Below the pieces are notes generated by a model. The model was given only the letters and a program-made list of their open reading frames with translations, searched no databases and was not told the DNA's origin. A DNA stretch of 64,000 nt from NCBI RefSeq assembly GCF_041154485.1, contig NZ_AP028669.1, positions 620,001 to 684,000 on the forward strand, in the 5' to 3' direction. A program made the position numbers and the translations under genes. Positions 8,828 through 17,807 of the stretch are shown piece after piece (position 1 is the first letter of the stretch; the number at the start of each line of letters is the position of its first letter). Source of the stretch: Variovorax sp. V93 (lineage in GTDB: Bacteria; Pseudomonadota; Gammaproteobacteria; Burkholderiales; Burkholderiaceae_C).

Positions 8828-10159
8828 ATGAGTTGGCGAACAAAAGTGGTCTGGAGCGAGGGGATGCTGCTGCAGCCCCAGCACCTGCAGCAAAGCGAGC
8901 GTCATGCCGACCATGCGAGGCATGTGCTGCTGCGTTCCACCACGCCCTATGCCTGGGGATTCGCGGAGATCGAGATCGATCAGGCCGCGCTCACGCTGGG
9001 CAAGCTCGCACTGGTGCGCGCGGTGGGCCTCTTCGGCGACGGCACGGTGTTCGACATGCCGGCGGTCGATCCGCTGCCCGAGCCCATCGACATTCCACCC
9101 GCCATGCGCGACGAGGCCGTGGTGCTGGCGCTGCCGCTGCGCCGCGCCGGCGCCCGCGAGGCCGACGCCGAAGACTATGAAGAGCTGGTGCGCCATCGCG
9201 TGCTCGAGTCCGAAGTGCCCGACTCCAACACCGCCGGCGAGCGCACCGCGGTGCTGCAGCTGGGCCAGCTCCACACGCGCCTGATGCGCGCCAGCGAAGC
9301 CACCGACGCCTGGACCACGCTGGGCGTGGCGCGCGTGCTGGAGCGCCGCGTCGACAACCAGGTGCAGCTCGACCGCGCGATGCTGCCGCCGCTGCTGGAC
9401 GTGGCGGGCCATGCGGTGATCCGTTCCTGGCTCGACGAGCTGCTGGGCCTCCTGCGCCAGCGCGGCGAGGCGCTGGCCGGCCGCATGACGCAGGGCGGCA
9501 CCGGCGGCGTGGCCGAGATCGCCGACTTCATGCTGCTGCAGACCGTCAACCGCAACGAGGCGGTCTTTGCGCACCTGGCCCGAAGCGCCATGCTGCACCC
9601 GCAGCATTTCTTCGAGCATGCGCTCGGGCTGGCCGGCGACCTCGCGAGCTTTCGCGATTCGCGCCGCGTCACGCGCTTCGGCCCCTACATCCACGACGAC
9701 CTGGCGCTGAGCTTCCGCCCGCTGATGGACGACCTGCGGCGCAGCCTCTCGATGGTGCTGGAGCAGTCGGCCATCCGCATCGACCTGCACGACCGCAAGC
9801 ACGGCGTGCGCGTGGCGGTGGTGACCGACGTGGAGCTGCAGCGCAAGGCGACCTTCGTGCTCGCGGTGAATGCCAACATGCCGAGCGAGGCGCTGCGCGC
9901 GCGCTTTCCCACGCAGGTCAAGATCGGCCCGGTCGAGCGCATCCGCGACCTCGTCAACCTGGCGCTGCCGGGCGTCACGCTCACGCCGATGCCGGTGGCA
10001 CCGCGGCAGATTCCCTTCCACACCGGCGCCAACTACTTCGAGCTCGAAACGCGCAACAGCGACCTGTGGCGCCAGCTGGAGCAATCGGGCGGCATCGCGA
10101 TGCACATCGCGGGCGACTTCCCCGGCCTCGACCTCGCGTTCTGGGCCATCCGTTCCTAG
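8828..10159 (+). CDS. tssK: T6SS baseplate protein TssK
   Basis: The 443-residue product opens MSWRTKVVWSEGMLLQPQHLQQ, the family signature of TssK (COG3522, ImpJ/VasE). TssK trimers link the cytoplasmic baseplate to the TssJLM membrane complex. The length and the C-terminal end ELETRNSDLWRQLE...DFPGLDLAFWAIRS fit the family. ATG 8828 is preferred to GTG 8822 because GGAG stands 5 bases before it and the family starts MSW. It is the first gene of the plus-strand operon, preceded by a 159-base gap that should hold the operon promoter, although I could not define -35/-10 boxes there. tssL follows after 32 bases. Confidence 0.95.
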   Translation: MSWRTKVVWSEGMLLQPQHLQQSERHADHARHVLLRSTTPYAWGFAEIEIDQAALTLGKLALVRAVGLFGDGTVFDMPAVDPLPEPIDIPPAMRDEAVVLALPLRRAGAREADAEDYEELVRHRVLESEVPDSNTAGERTAVLQLGQLHTRLMRASEATDAWTTLGVARVLERRVDNQVQLDRAMLPPLLDVAGHAVIRSWLDELLGLLRQRGEALAGRMTQGGTGGVAEIADFMLLQTVNRNEAVFAHLARSAMLHPQHFFEHALGLAGDLASFRDSRRVTRFGPYIHDDLALSFRPLMDDLRRSLSMVLEQSAIRIDLHDRKHGVRVAVVTDVELQRKATFVLAVNANMPSEALRARFPTQVKIGPVERIRDLVNLALPGVTLTPMPVAPRQIPFHTGANYFELETRNSDLWRQLEQSGGIAMHIAGDFPGLDLAFWAIRS

Positions 10160-10191
10160 CCGCACCGGGCTGACGAAAACGGAACACCATC

Positions 10192-11526
10192 ATGAGCACA
10201 CCTCCGGATCCCTTCGCCGCCTTCGAGTCGGAGCGCACGGTCATCAAGCCGAAGCCGCGCACGCCGGCCGGCACGCCGCCGCCTGCCGCCGCCCCGGCGC
10301 CTTTCTTCGGCGGCGTTGATCCGACACCCGCCGCCGAGGTCGGCGAGATCGGCCTGCTCAATCCTCTGGTCTCGGCCGCGGGCAAGCTGCTGGTGCTGAT
10401 CGGCAAGCTGCGCAACCTGGTGCAGCCGCCCAACGTGCCGGCGCTGCGCGCCTCCACCGCCGACGCGGTGAACCAGTTCGATGCCGCCGCGCGCCGCGCC
10501 GGCGCCAGCAACGAATCGGTATTGGCCGCGCGCTACGTGCTGTGCACCGCGCTCGACGAGGCCGTGGCCAACACGCCCTGGGGCGTGCAGGCCGGCTGGA
10601 ACAAGCAGAGCCTGCTGGTGCAGTTCCACAACGAGACCTGGGGCGGCGAGAAGGTGTTCCAGCTGCTTGCCAAGCTCGCGCAGGACGTGCCCACGCACCG
10701 CCAGCTGCTGGAGCTGATCTACAGCGTGCTCGCGCTCGGCTTCGAAGGCCGCTACCGCGTGGTCGACAACGGCCGCGCGCAGCTCGATTCGGTGCGCCAG
10801 CGCCTGGCCGACCTGATCGCCAAGGACCGTCCGCCGCTCGAAGCCGAGCTGTCGCCGCACTGGCGCGGGCAGGGCGCGGGCACGGTGCGGCTGCGCGAAT
10901 CGCTGCCGCTGTGGGTGTTCGCGGCCGGCTTCGCGCTGCTGCTCGCGCTGGCCTGGTTCGGCCTGCGGCTCACGCTCAACTACCGCTCCGACACCACCTA
11001 TGCTGCGGTGTCGAGCCTGCGCGTGCCCAACATTCAGATCGCGCCGCCCGCCGCGCCGGCCAAGTCGCCGCGGCTCGCGCGCTTCCTCGAACCCGAGATC
11101 AAGCAGGGCCTGGTCACCGTGACCGACGAGGCCGACCGCAGCGTGGTGCGGCTGCGCGGCGACTCCTTCTTCGGCTCCGGCAGCGCCGAGCCCATGGCCG
11201 CATCGCTGCCGGTGCTGCGCCGCATCGGCCAGGCGCTGGCCGAAGTGAAGGGCGAGGTGCTGATCACCGGCCACTCCGACAACCAGCCGATCCGCTCGCT
11301 GCGCTATCCCTCCAACTGGCACCTGTCGGCCGCGCGCGCCGATGCGGTGAAGGGCGCGCTCACCACGCTGGTCGATCCGGCGCGCATGCGCTCCGACGGC
11401 AAGGCCGACGCCGAGCCCGTGGCCGCCAACGACACGCCGGCCAACCGCGCGCGCAACCGGCGCGTCGACATCGTGCTCCTGTCCGAGCCGGACCGCGTGG
11501 CTGCCGCGGCGGGAGTGACGAAATGA
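10192..11526 (+). CDS. tssL: T6SS membrane-complex protein TssL with OmpA-like domain
   Basis: The 444-residue product has a Pro-rich N-terminal tail, a DotU domain (about 60-230, with ARYVLCTALDEAVANTPWG and FHNETWGGEKVF), one membrane anchor (about 237-262, LPLWVFAAGFALLLALAW) and a C-terminal OmpA-family peptidoglycan-binding domain (about 340-435, ITGHSDNQPIRS...NWHLSAARA and NRARNRRVDIVL). TssL is an inner-membrane protein that binds TssM and TssK; in this extended type the periplasmic domain grips peptidoglycan. Its stop overlaps the tssM start by ATGA. A second, diverged TssL with a different periplasmic domain is encoded at 57781-59106. Confidence 0.95.
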   Translation: MSTPPDPFAAFESERTVIKPKPRTPAGTPPPAAAPAPFFGGVDPTPAAEVGEIGLLNPLVSAAGKLLVLIGKLRNLVQPPNVPALRASTADAVNQFDAAARRAGASNESVLAARYVLCTALDEAVANTPWGVQAGWNKQSLLVQFHNETWGGEKVFQLLAKLAQDVPTHRQLLELIYSVLALGFEGRYRVVDNGRAQLDSVRQRLADLIAKDRPPLEAELSPHWRGQGAGTVRLRESLPLWVFAAGFALLLALAWFGLRLTLNYRSDTTYAAVSSLRVPNIQIAPPAAPAKSPRLARFLEPEIKQGLVTVTDEADRSVVRLRGDSFFGSGSAEPMAASLPVLRRIGQALAEVKGEVLITGHSDNQPIRSLRYPSNWHLSAARADAVKGALTTLVDPARMRSDGKADAEPVAANDTPANRARNRRVDIVLLSEPDRVAAAAGVTK

Positions 11527-14500
11527 TCAAGAAAATCTTCGGCTTCCTGTTCAGCCCGCTGCTGCTGACCCTGCTGGCGCTGGTCATCGTTGCGCTGCTG
11601 ATCTGGTGGATCGGCCCGCTGGTGAAGATCGGCGCGTGGGTGCCGCTCGAAAGCGAGCTCGCACGCGCGCTGCTGATCGGCGCCATCGTGCTCATCGTGG
11701 TGCTGCGCGCGATCTACCGCAGGTGGCGCGCGCGCCGTGCGAGCCAGCACCTGACCGACGGCCTCATGAAGGCGCCCACCGTCAAGACCGATGCCCCCGT
11801 CAACGGCGAGCAGAAGATCCTCGACACGCGCTTCAGCGAAGCCGTGGCCACGCTCAAGCAGATGCGCCTGCATGCCGCGGGCAAGAAGCCCGGCTGGCGC
11901 GACTGGCTCTCCATTTCCGGCGGCAGCTACCTGTACGACCTGCCGTGGTACGTGTTCATCGGCGCCCCGGGCGCGGGCAAGACCACGGCGCTGGTCAACT
12001 CGGGCCTGTCGTTCCCGCTGGCCGAGAAGTTCGGCCCCGGCGCGATTCGCGGCGTGGGCGGCACGCGCAACTGCGACTGGTGGTTCACCGACGAGGCCGT
12101 GCTCATCGACACCGCCGGCCGCTACACCACACAGGACAGCCATCAGTCGGAAGACAAGAGCGCATGGGAAGGCTTCCTCGGCCTGCTCAAGAAGGCGCGC
12201 CCGCGCCGGCCGCTCAACGGCGTGTTCCTGACCGTGAGCGTGGCCGACCTGCTGAGCCAGGGCCCCGAGCAGCGCATGCAGCTGGCCGCCTCCATCCGCG
12301 CGCGGCTGCTCGAGCTCGACGCCAAGCTCACCACGCGGCTGCCGGTGTACGTGCTCGTCACCAAGAGCGACCTGCTCTATGGCTTCACCGACTACTTCGA
12401 CGATCTCGGCAAGGAGCAGCGCGCGCAGGTCTTCGGCTTCACGCTGGCGGCCGACGAGAACGTGCAGGCCGACGAGAAGGGGCTGTCCACCGCCTTCCAC
12501 CGCGAGTTCGCGCTGCTGCACAACCGCGTCAACGACGGGCTCATCGCACGCATGCAGCGCGAGACCGACGGCACGCGCCGCGCGGCGATCTTCGGCTTTC
12601 CGGCGCAGTTCGGCTCCATCGGCTCGATGCTGTCCGACCTGCTCGACCAGGTCTTCACCGGCTCGCGCTTCGCGCAGCCGCCATGGGTGCGCGGCGTGTA
12701 CTTCACCAGCGGCACGCAGGAAGGCAGCCCGATCGACCGCGTGATGGGCAGCCTTTCGCGCAGCTTCGGCATCGAGCGCGCCATGCTCGCACCGCAGAAG
12801 TCGAGCGGCCGCAGCTACTTTCTGACCGCGCTGCTGCGCGAGGTGGTGTTCCCCGAGCAGCGCCTGGCCGGCGCCAACGTGAAGCTCGAGCGCCGGCGCC
12901 ATGCGCTGCGCATGGCGGGCGTGGCGGCCATGACGCTGGTCACGCTCGCGCTGCTCGCGGGCTGGGGCTACAGCACGCTGCAGAACCTCAACTACCTGAA
13001 GTCGGTCGAGGCGCGCGTCGAGCCCGCGCGCCAGACCCTGGCGGCGCTGCCGTCGCGGGTGCAGAACCTGGTCGAGGTGGCGCCCGTGCTGCAGGGCCTG
13101 CGCGACATCTGGAAGACGCCCGACAACCGCCAGGGCGACGAGCCGCTGTCGATGACGCTCGGCCTCTACCAGGGCGACAAGCTCGACGCCGCCGCCATGC
13201 TCACGCACCAGCGCGCGCTCAACGACGCCTTCCTGCCGCAGATCGCCAAGCGCATCGAGGACCAGCTGCGTACCGCGCAGAAGGACAACCTCGAGTACAC
13301 CTACGAGGCGCTCAAGAGCTACCTCATGCTCTACCAGCCCGAGCACTTCGATGCCGAGGCGCTCAAGGCCTGGATCACGCTCGACTGGGCGCGCAGCCTG
13401 GACCGCGGCATTCCCGAGGACCAGCGCCAGGCGCTCGAGGACCAGCTCGACGTGCTCATCGCGCAGGGCCCGCCGCGCTCGCCGCTCAAGATGGACGAGA
13501 ACCTGGTGCGCAGCGTGCGCGCCGTGCTCGCGAGCTACCCGCTGGAGCAGCGCGTGTTCAGCCGCCTGAAGCGCCAGCGCGCCACCAAGGACATTCCGGC
13601 CTTCAGCATCGCCACCGCCGCCGGTCCCTCGGCGCCGCTGGTGTTCGAGCGCATCAGCGGCAAGCCGCTGACCGAAGGCGTGCCGGGCATGTTCACCTAC
13701 GACGGCTACCACAAGCGCTTCCAGAACGAGGTCACGGTGCTCACCGGCCTGCTCGCGCAGGAAGACCCGTGGGTGCTCGGGCAGGATCGCAGCGCCACCG
13801 ACCGCATGCGCGACGTGGCGGCGCTCGGCGCGCTGACCGACCGCGTGCGCCGGCTCTACCTCGCGGAATACGTCAAGGTCTGGGAGGCCCTGCTGGCCGA
13901 CGTGCGGCTGATCCGCGCCAGCGGGCTCGAGAAGAACATCGAGGCCGCGCGCATTCTCTCGGGCGTGGGTTCGCCGCTGGCGAACTTCCTGCGCGCGGTG
14001 GTGAAGGAAACCACGCTCATTCCCGCCGACCAGCCCAAGGACGTGGTGAGCAAGGCCACCGCCACGGTCGCCAACACCCGCAAGGGCCTGGAAGACCTGT
14101 TCGGCGGCGATCCCAACAAGCCCGTGGCCAGCGGCAAGCGCATCGAGAGCATCGTGGACGACCGCTTCGAGCCGCTGCGCCGCCTCGTCACCGCCGCCGG
14201 GCCGAACCAGCCCGCGCCCATCGACGACGCGCTCAAGCTCTTCAACGAGGTGTACGTGTACCTCAACGCCGTCGACACGGCCGTGAAGGGCCGCACCTCG
14301 CCGCCCCCCGGCGACGTGGCCGGCAAGCTCAAGTCCGACGCGGGCCGGCTGCCCGAGCCGGTGCGCACGATGGTCGAGAACCTGAGCCAGTCGGGCGCGG
14401 CGCAGGCCCAGGTGGCCGAGCGCGGCAACCTGAGCCAGGATCTGAAGCCCGTGACCGATTTCTGCAACCGCGCCATCGCGGGCCGCTATCCCTTCGTGGG

Positions 14501-15122
14501 CAGCAGCAAGCGCGACGTGCTGCCCGAGGACTTCGGCCAGATGTTCGGCGCCGGCGGCCTGATGGACGACTTCTTCCAGAAGCGGCTGGCCGCGCTGGTC
14601 GACACCAGCACCAAGCCCTGGCGCTACAAGCCCGTGGCCGAACGCGGCGCCGTCACCACGCAGGCGCTGGCGCAGTTCGAGCGCGCCGCGCGCATCAAGG
14701 ACATCTTCTTCCGCGGCGGCGGCCGCGGGCCGTCGATGCGGCTCGACTTCAAGCCGGTGGAGATGGATGCGGGCATCACGCAATTCATCCTCGACGTGGA
14801 CGGCCAGCTCGTGAAATACGCGCACGGCCCGGTGGTGCCCATGGCCGTGCAGTGGCCCGGGCCCAAGGGCAGCAACCAGGTGCGCATACAGGTGAGCCCG
14901 CCTTCGGCCACCGGCAGTTCGGGCGCCGCGGTCGACGGGCCGTGGGCGCTGTTCCGCGCGCTCGACGACGGCCAGCTCGAAGCCGGCGATGCGCCCGAGA
15001 AGTTCTTCATCACCTTCCAGATCGGCGCCCGCAAGACGCGCTTCGAGGTCACGACGAACAGCGTGCAGCATCCGATCCGTTTGAAGGAGCTGCGCGAGTT
15101 CTCCTGTCCGGAGGGGCTGTGA
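11523..15122 (+). CDS. tssM: T6SS membrane-complex protein TssM (IcmF)
   Basis: The 1199-residue product matches IcmF/TssM in length and layout. Two membrane segments lie near residues 8-28 and 43-60. A cytoplasmic NTPase-like domain carries an intact Walker A, GAPGAGKT at 147-154, followed by LIDTAGRY as Walker B. A third membrane segment lies near 463-485, and a large periplasmic domain ends RLKELREFSCPEGL. TssM spans the envelope and joins TssL to the outer-membrane lipoprotein TssJ. It is coupled to tssL (ATGA) and to tagF (GTGA). Nothing in the sequence looks damaged. It contrasts with the P-loop-less TssM-like gene at 56652-57770. Confidence 0.96.
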   Translation: MIKKIFGFLFSPLLLTLLALVIVALLIWWIGPLVKIGAWVPLESELARALLIGAIVLIVVLRAIYRRWRARRASQHLTDGLMKAPTVKTDAPVNGEQKILDTRFSEAVATLKQMRLHAAGKKPGWRDWLSISGGSYLYDLPWYVFIGAPGAGKTTALVNSGLSFPLAEKFGPGAIRGVGGTRNCDWWFTDEAVLIDTAGRYTTQDSHQSEDKSAWEGFLGLLKKARPRRPLNGVFLTVSVADLLSQGPEQRMQLAASIRARLLELDAKLTTRLPVYVLVTKSDLLYGFTDYFDDLGKEQRAQVFGFTLAADENVQADEKGLSTAFHREFALLHNRVNDGLIARMQRETDGTRRAAIFGFPAQFGSIGSMLSDLLDQVFTGSRFAQPPWVRGVYFTSGTQEGSPIDRVMGSLSRSFGIERAMLAPQKSSGRSYFLTALLREVVFPEQRLAGANVKLERRRHALRMAGVAAMTLVTLALLAGWGYSTLQNLNYLKSVEARVEPARQTLAALPSRVQNLVEVAPVLQGLRDIWKTPDNRQGDEPLSMTLGLYQGDKLDAAAMLTHQRALNDAFLPQIAKRIEDQLRTAQKDNLEYTYEALKSYLMLYQPEHFDAEALKAWITLDWARSLDRGIPEDQRQALEDQLDVLIAQGPPRSPLKMDENLVRSVRAVLASYPLEQRVFSRLKRQRATKDIPAFSIATAAGPSAPLVFERISGKPLTEGVPGMFTYDGYHKRFQNEVTVLTGLLAQEDPWVLGQDRSATDRMRDVAALGALTDRVRRLYLAEYVKVWEALLADVRLIRASGLEKNIEAARILSGVGSPLANFLRAVVKETTLIPADQPKDVVSKATATVANTRKGLEDLFGGDPNKPVASGKRIESIVDDRFEPLRRLVTAAGPNQPAPIDDALKLFNEVYVYLNAVDTAVKGRTSPPPGDVAGKLKSDAGRLPEPVRTMVENLSQSGAAQAQVAERGNLSQDLKPVTDFCNRAIAGRYPFVGSSKRDVLPEDFGQMFGAGGLMDDFFQKRLAALVDTSTKPWRYKPVAERGAVTTQALAQFERAARIKDIFFRGGGRGPSMRLDFKPVEMDAGITQFILDVDGQLVKYAHGPVVPMAVQWPGPKGSNQVRIQVSPPSATGSSGAAVDGPWALFRALDDGQLEAGDAPEKFFITFQIGARKTRFEVTTNSVQHPIRLKELREFSCPEGL

Positions 15123-15730
15123 GCGTAGCCACTGCGTTGCCCGGATGGTTTGGCAAGCTGCCGGGCATGGGCGACTTCGCGCACCGGCGCCTGCCCGAGT
15201 CGTTCCGCTCGGTGTGGGACCCGTGGCTGCAGCGCGGGTTGGCGCGGCTGCGCGATCGGCATGCCGACTGGACGTCGCATTACCTCGAGGCGCCGGTCTG
15301 GTGCTTTGCACTGGGGCCGCAGGTGGTGGGGGATGGCGGGTGGATCGGCGTGCTGATGCCGTCGGTCGATGGGGTGGGGCGGTACTTTCCGTTCACGCTG
15401 GCGGTGGAGCTCGATGCTTCCGCGGGCGGGGCGCTGCAGGGCGAGGCGCTGCAGCAGGCGCTGCGGTGGTGGGCGCAGGGGACGCGGGCTGCGCTCGAAG
15501 GGCTCGAGGGGGATCTGGATGCGCTGCGGTTTGATGCGGTGCTGCAGAGGTTGTTTGCTGCGGATGGCCTCTCACCGTGCGAGGGGACTGTGGAGTCGCT
15601 TGCCTTGCCGGGGGTGGGGGAGTCTCTATGGCTTGGCGATCCGGGCGCTGGCGACGGGGCTCGGATGCTCGTTGCCGGATTGCCTTTGGATGCTCGGTTT
15701 GAAGCTTTGTTTTTGGGAGGTGGGGAATGA
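15119..15730 (+). CDS. tagF: T6SS-associated regulator TagF
   Basis: The 203-residue product begins VSVATALPGWFGKLPGMGDFAHRRL, the signature of the TagF family (BMA_A0400/ImpM type). In Pseudomonas aeruginosa TagF holds the H1-T6SS off post-translationally, independently of the kinase/phosphatase pair. The start is GTG 15119, inside the tssM stop (GTGA), with GGAGGGG just upstream. Codon use drifts near the 3' end towards T- and A-ending codons, unlike the neighbours. A hairpin-forming repeat and a ribosome site separate it from the kinase gene. Confidence 0.88.
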   Translation: MSVATALPGWFGKLPGMGDFAHRRLPESFRSVWDPWLQRGLARLRDRHADWTSHYLEAPVWCFALGPQVVGDGGWIGVLMPSVDGVGRYFPFTLAVELDASAGGALQGEALQQALRWWAQGTRAALEGLEGDLDALRFDAVLQRLFAADGLSPCEGTVESLALPGVGESLWLGDPGAGDGARMLVAGLPLDARFEALFLGGGE

Positions 15731-15754
15731 ATTTCCTGCTTCCTTTTGTTGTCG

Positions 15755-15792
15755 GGGGCCGGGTCTCGCCTCGGCGGGCGACTCCCGGCCCC
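15755..15792. repeat. GC-rich hairpin element between tagF and kinase gene
   Basis: GGGGCCGGG (15755-15763) and CCCGGCCCC (15784-15792) form a perfect 9-base-pair stem. Inside, TCGCC and GGCGA can pair further after two mismatches. There is no T-tract, so it is not a classic terminator. It resembles the short intergenic palindromic elements common in comamonad genomes and could trim transcription or stabilise the upstream mRNA. Confidence 0.5.
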
Positions 15793-15833
15793 GGAAAGCA
15801 AACACGCCAAGCAATACAAAAAGGAGCCAGTCA

Positions 15834-17753
15834 ATGACCGAAGCTCCAGGAACCAGTATGCCCCCAGAAGACGACCGCACCCGCGTCATGTCGAGGCCCG
15901 CCCAGTCCGCGAGCAACGAGACCGAGACCGACACCGCCGCCACCGTCATTACATCCGGCTCCACAAGCCTCTCCAATGCGCCTGCAGCCTCCGCTGCAGA
16001 AACCAGCGAAGCCGGCCTCCTCCCCGTAGGCAGCCGCCTCGCAGAATTCGAGATCACCAGAGTCGTCGGCCAGGGCGGCTTCGGCGTGGTCTACGAAGCC
16101 TGGGACCACACGCTGGAACGCGTGGTGGCGATCAAGGAATACCTGCCGACTTCGCTGTCGACAAGGCAGCAGGACGGAACAGTGGTCCCCCTGTCGGAGC
16201 GCCACCGCGAAACCTTCGACCTCGGCATGCGCAGCTTCATCAACGAAGCCCGCCTGCTCGCGCAGTTCGACCATCCCTCGCTGCTGAAGGTCTACCGCTT
16301 CTGGCAGGAGCGCGGCACCACCTACATGGTGATGCCGTTCTACCGCGGCGACACGCTGCGCCAGGCGCTGGTCTCCATTCCCGCGGGGGTGGACGAGGCC
16401 TGGCTGATCCGCATCATGGACGGCGTGACGCAGGCGCTGGCGGTGATGCACGGCGCCAACTGCTACCACCGCGACATCGCGCCCGACAACATCATCCTGC
16501 TCGAAGGCTCCGGCCGGCCGGTGGTGCTCGACTTCGGCGCCGCGCGTCGCGTGATCACCGACAAGACGCAGGCGATCACCGTCATCCTCAAGCCGGGCTA
16601 CGCGCCCATCGAGCAGTACGCCGAGATGCCCGACATGTCGCAGGGCGCGTGGACCGACGTCTACGCGCTCGCGGCGGTGATGCACGTGGCCGTCTGCGGA
16701 CGCGCGCCGCCGCCGTCGGTGGCGCGGCTTTTGTCCGACAGCTACGTGCCGCTCGCGGGCAACGACATCCTGCGCCAGCGCTACAGCCTGCGTTTGCTGC
16801 AGGCGATCGACGCGGGCCTGGGCGTGCGGCCCGAGTCGCGGCCGCAGTCGATGGCCGAGTTCCGCGCCGCGCTCGACCTGGAGGTGGGCCACAGCATCGC
16901 GCCGCCGCCGCGCACCACGCCCGGCGGCTCGGGTGCGCGCGGCACCGGCAACGCCGACCTGCCGACGACGATCGGACGCGGCAAGGCATCACCCGCACCG
17001 GCACCTGCTCCGGGCGTGGGCGCCGGCGGAAAGAACAACGGCAAGGCCCTGGCCGCGATCGCCTCGGTGGCCGTGCTGGCCGCCGCCGGTGGCGGCTGGT
17101 GGTGGTACCAGGGCCGCACGACCGCGGGCGCGGAAGGGGACAACAACAGCGGCAAGCAGGTCGCCGTTGCACCGCCGCCGCCGCCCGAGCCGCGCGTGGT
17201 CCAGGCGCCGCCGCCGCCACCGCCTCCTCCCCCGCCGGCGCCCCGCACGCCGCTCGAATCGCTGCAGTCGCTCGCGGCCGGCGCCGCGCCGGGCTTCGAC
17301 GTGACGGCCGCGCCAAAGAAGCCCGAGGTGTCGATCGGCAAGGACAAGCTGGCCTTCGAGGTCCGCAGCAAGCGCGAGGGCTTCGTCTACGTGTTCCTGC
17401 TGTCCAGCGGCGGCGAGATGTTCCTGCTGTTCCCGAACCTGCTCGACAAGTACAACAAGATCACCGCCGGCAGCCCGCTCTCGCTGCCGCGCGCCTCCTG
17501 GCCGATGGATGCGGGCGGCCCGGCCGGCACCAACCAGTTCGCGGTGCTCGTGAGCCAGCACGAGCGCGACTTCAGCGCCTCGGGCGTGCAGAACGACGGC
17601 GTGTTTCCGCAGTTTCCGCTGCCCGTGCTGGCGGCGCTCGAAGCCAGCCGCGGCACGGGTCCTTCGCCTTTGCTGGGCAAGCCGGTCTGCGCGCCCAGCA
17701 CCCCGTGCAACGACGTCTACGGCGTCGCGAATTTCAAAATCGTCGAGAAGTAA
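15834..17753 (+). CDS. Membrane Ser/Thr protein kinase with DUF4384 domain (PpkA-like)
   Basis: The 639-residue product has a Hanks-type kinase domain at about 68-345: glycine loop VGQGGFGVVYEA, VAIKEYLP with Lys101, HRDIAPDN with Asp214, and DFG with Asp233. A single membrane segment (about 405-422), a Pro-rich stretch and a periplasmic DUF4384-like domain (about 500-590, FEVRSKREGFVYVFLLSS) follow. In H1-type systems PpkA phosphorylates the FHA protein to switch on assembly, and the FHA protein (49049-50704) and PP2C phosphatase (50762-51589) are present here. P. aeruginosa PpkA ends in a different domain, so the sensing end of this kinase differs. AAGGAG precedes the ATG at 15834; the upstream open frame overlaps tagF out of register. 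Confidence 0.9.
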   Translation: MTEAPGTSMPPEDDRTRVMSRPAQSASNETETDTAATVITSGSTSLSNAPAASAAETSEAGLLPVGSRLAEFEITRVVGQGGFGVVYEAWDHTLERVVAIKEYLPTSLSTRQQDGTVVPLSERHRETFDLGMRSFINEARLLAQFDHPSLLKVYRFWQERGTTYMVMPFYRGDTLRQALVSIPAGVDEAWLIRIMDGVTQALAVMHGANCYHRDIAPDNIILLEGSGRPVVLDFGAARRVITDKTQAITVILKPGYAPIEQYAEMPDMSQGAWTDVYALAAVMHVAVCGRAPPPSVARLLSDSYVPLAGNDILRQRYSLRLLQAIDAGLGVRPESRPQSMAEFRAALDLEVGHSIAPPPRTTPGGSGARGTGNADLPTTIGRGKASPAPAPAPGVGAGGKNNGKALAAIASVAVLAAAGGGWWWYQGRTTAGAEGDNNSGKQVAVAPPPPPEPRVVQAPPPPPPPPPPAPRTPLESLQSLAAGAAPGFDVTAAPKKPEVSIGKDKLAFEVRSKREGFVYVFLLSSGGEMFLLFPNLLDKYNKITAGSPLSLPRASWPMDAGGPAGTNQFAVLVSQHERDFSASGVQNDGVFPQFPLPVLAALEASRGTGPSPLLGKPVCAPSTPCNDVYGVANFKIVEK

Positions 17754-17807
17754 TCGTCTGCAGAGCGTTGGCCCGATGGGCCGTTCTTTTCGGACAAGGA
17801 GGCTTTC

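Noticed and set aside
11304..15311. Very long open frame on the minus strand opposite tssM
   Set aside because: It is antisense to tssM and has a composition (Ala, Arg, His, Gln, Leu-rich) expected from reading GC-rich codons backwards, with no family motif.
17190..17250. Simple-sequence CCG-type repeat in the kinase gene
   Set aside because: It encodes a Pro-rich linker common in membrane kinases, and the repeat is imperfect; no sign of a phase-variable tract.
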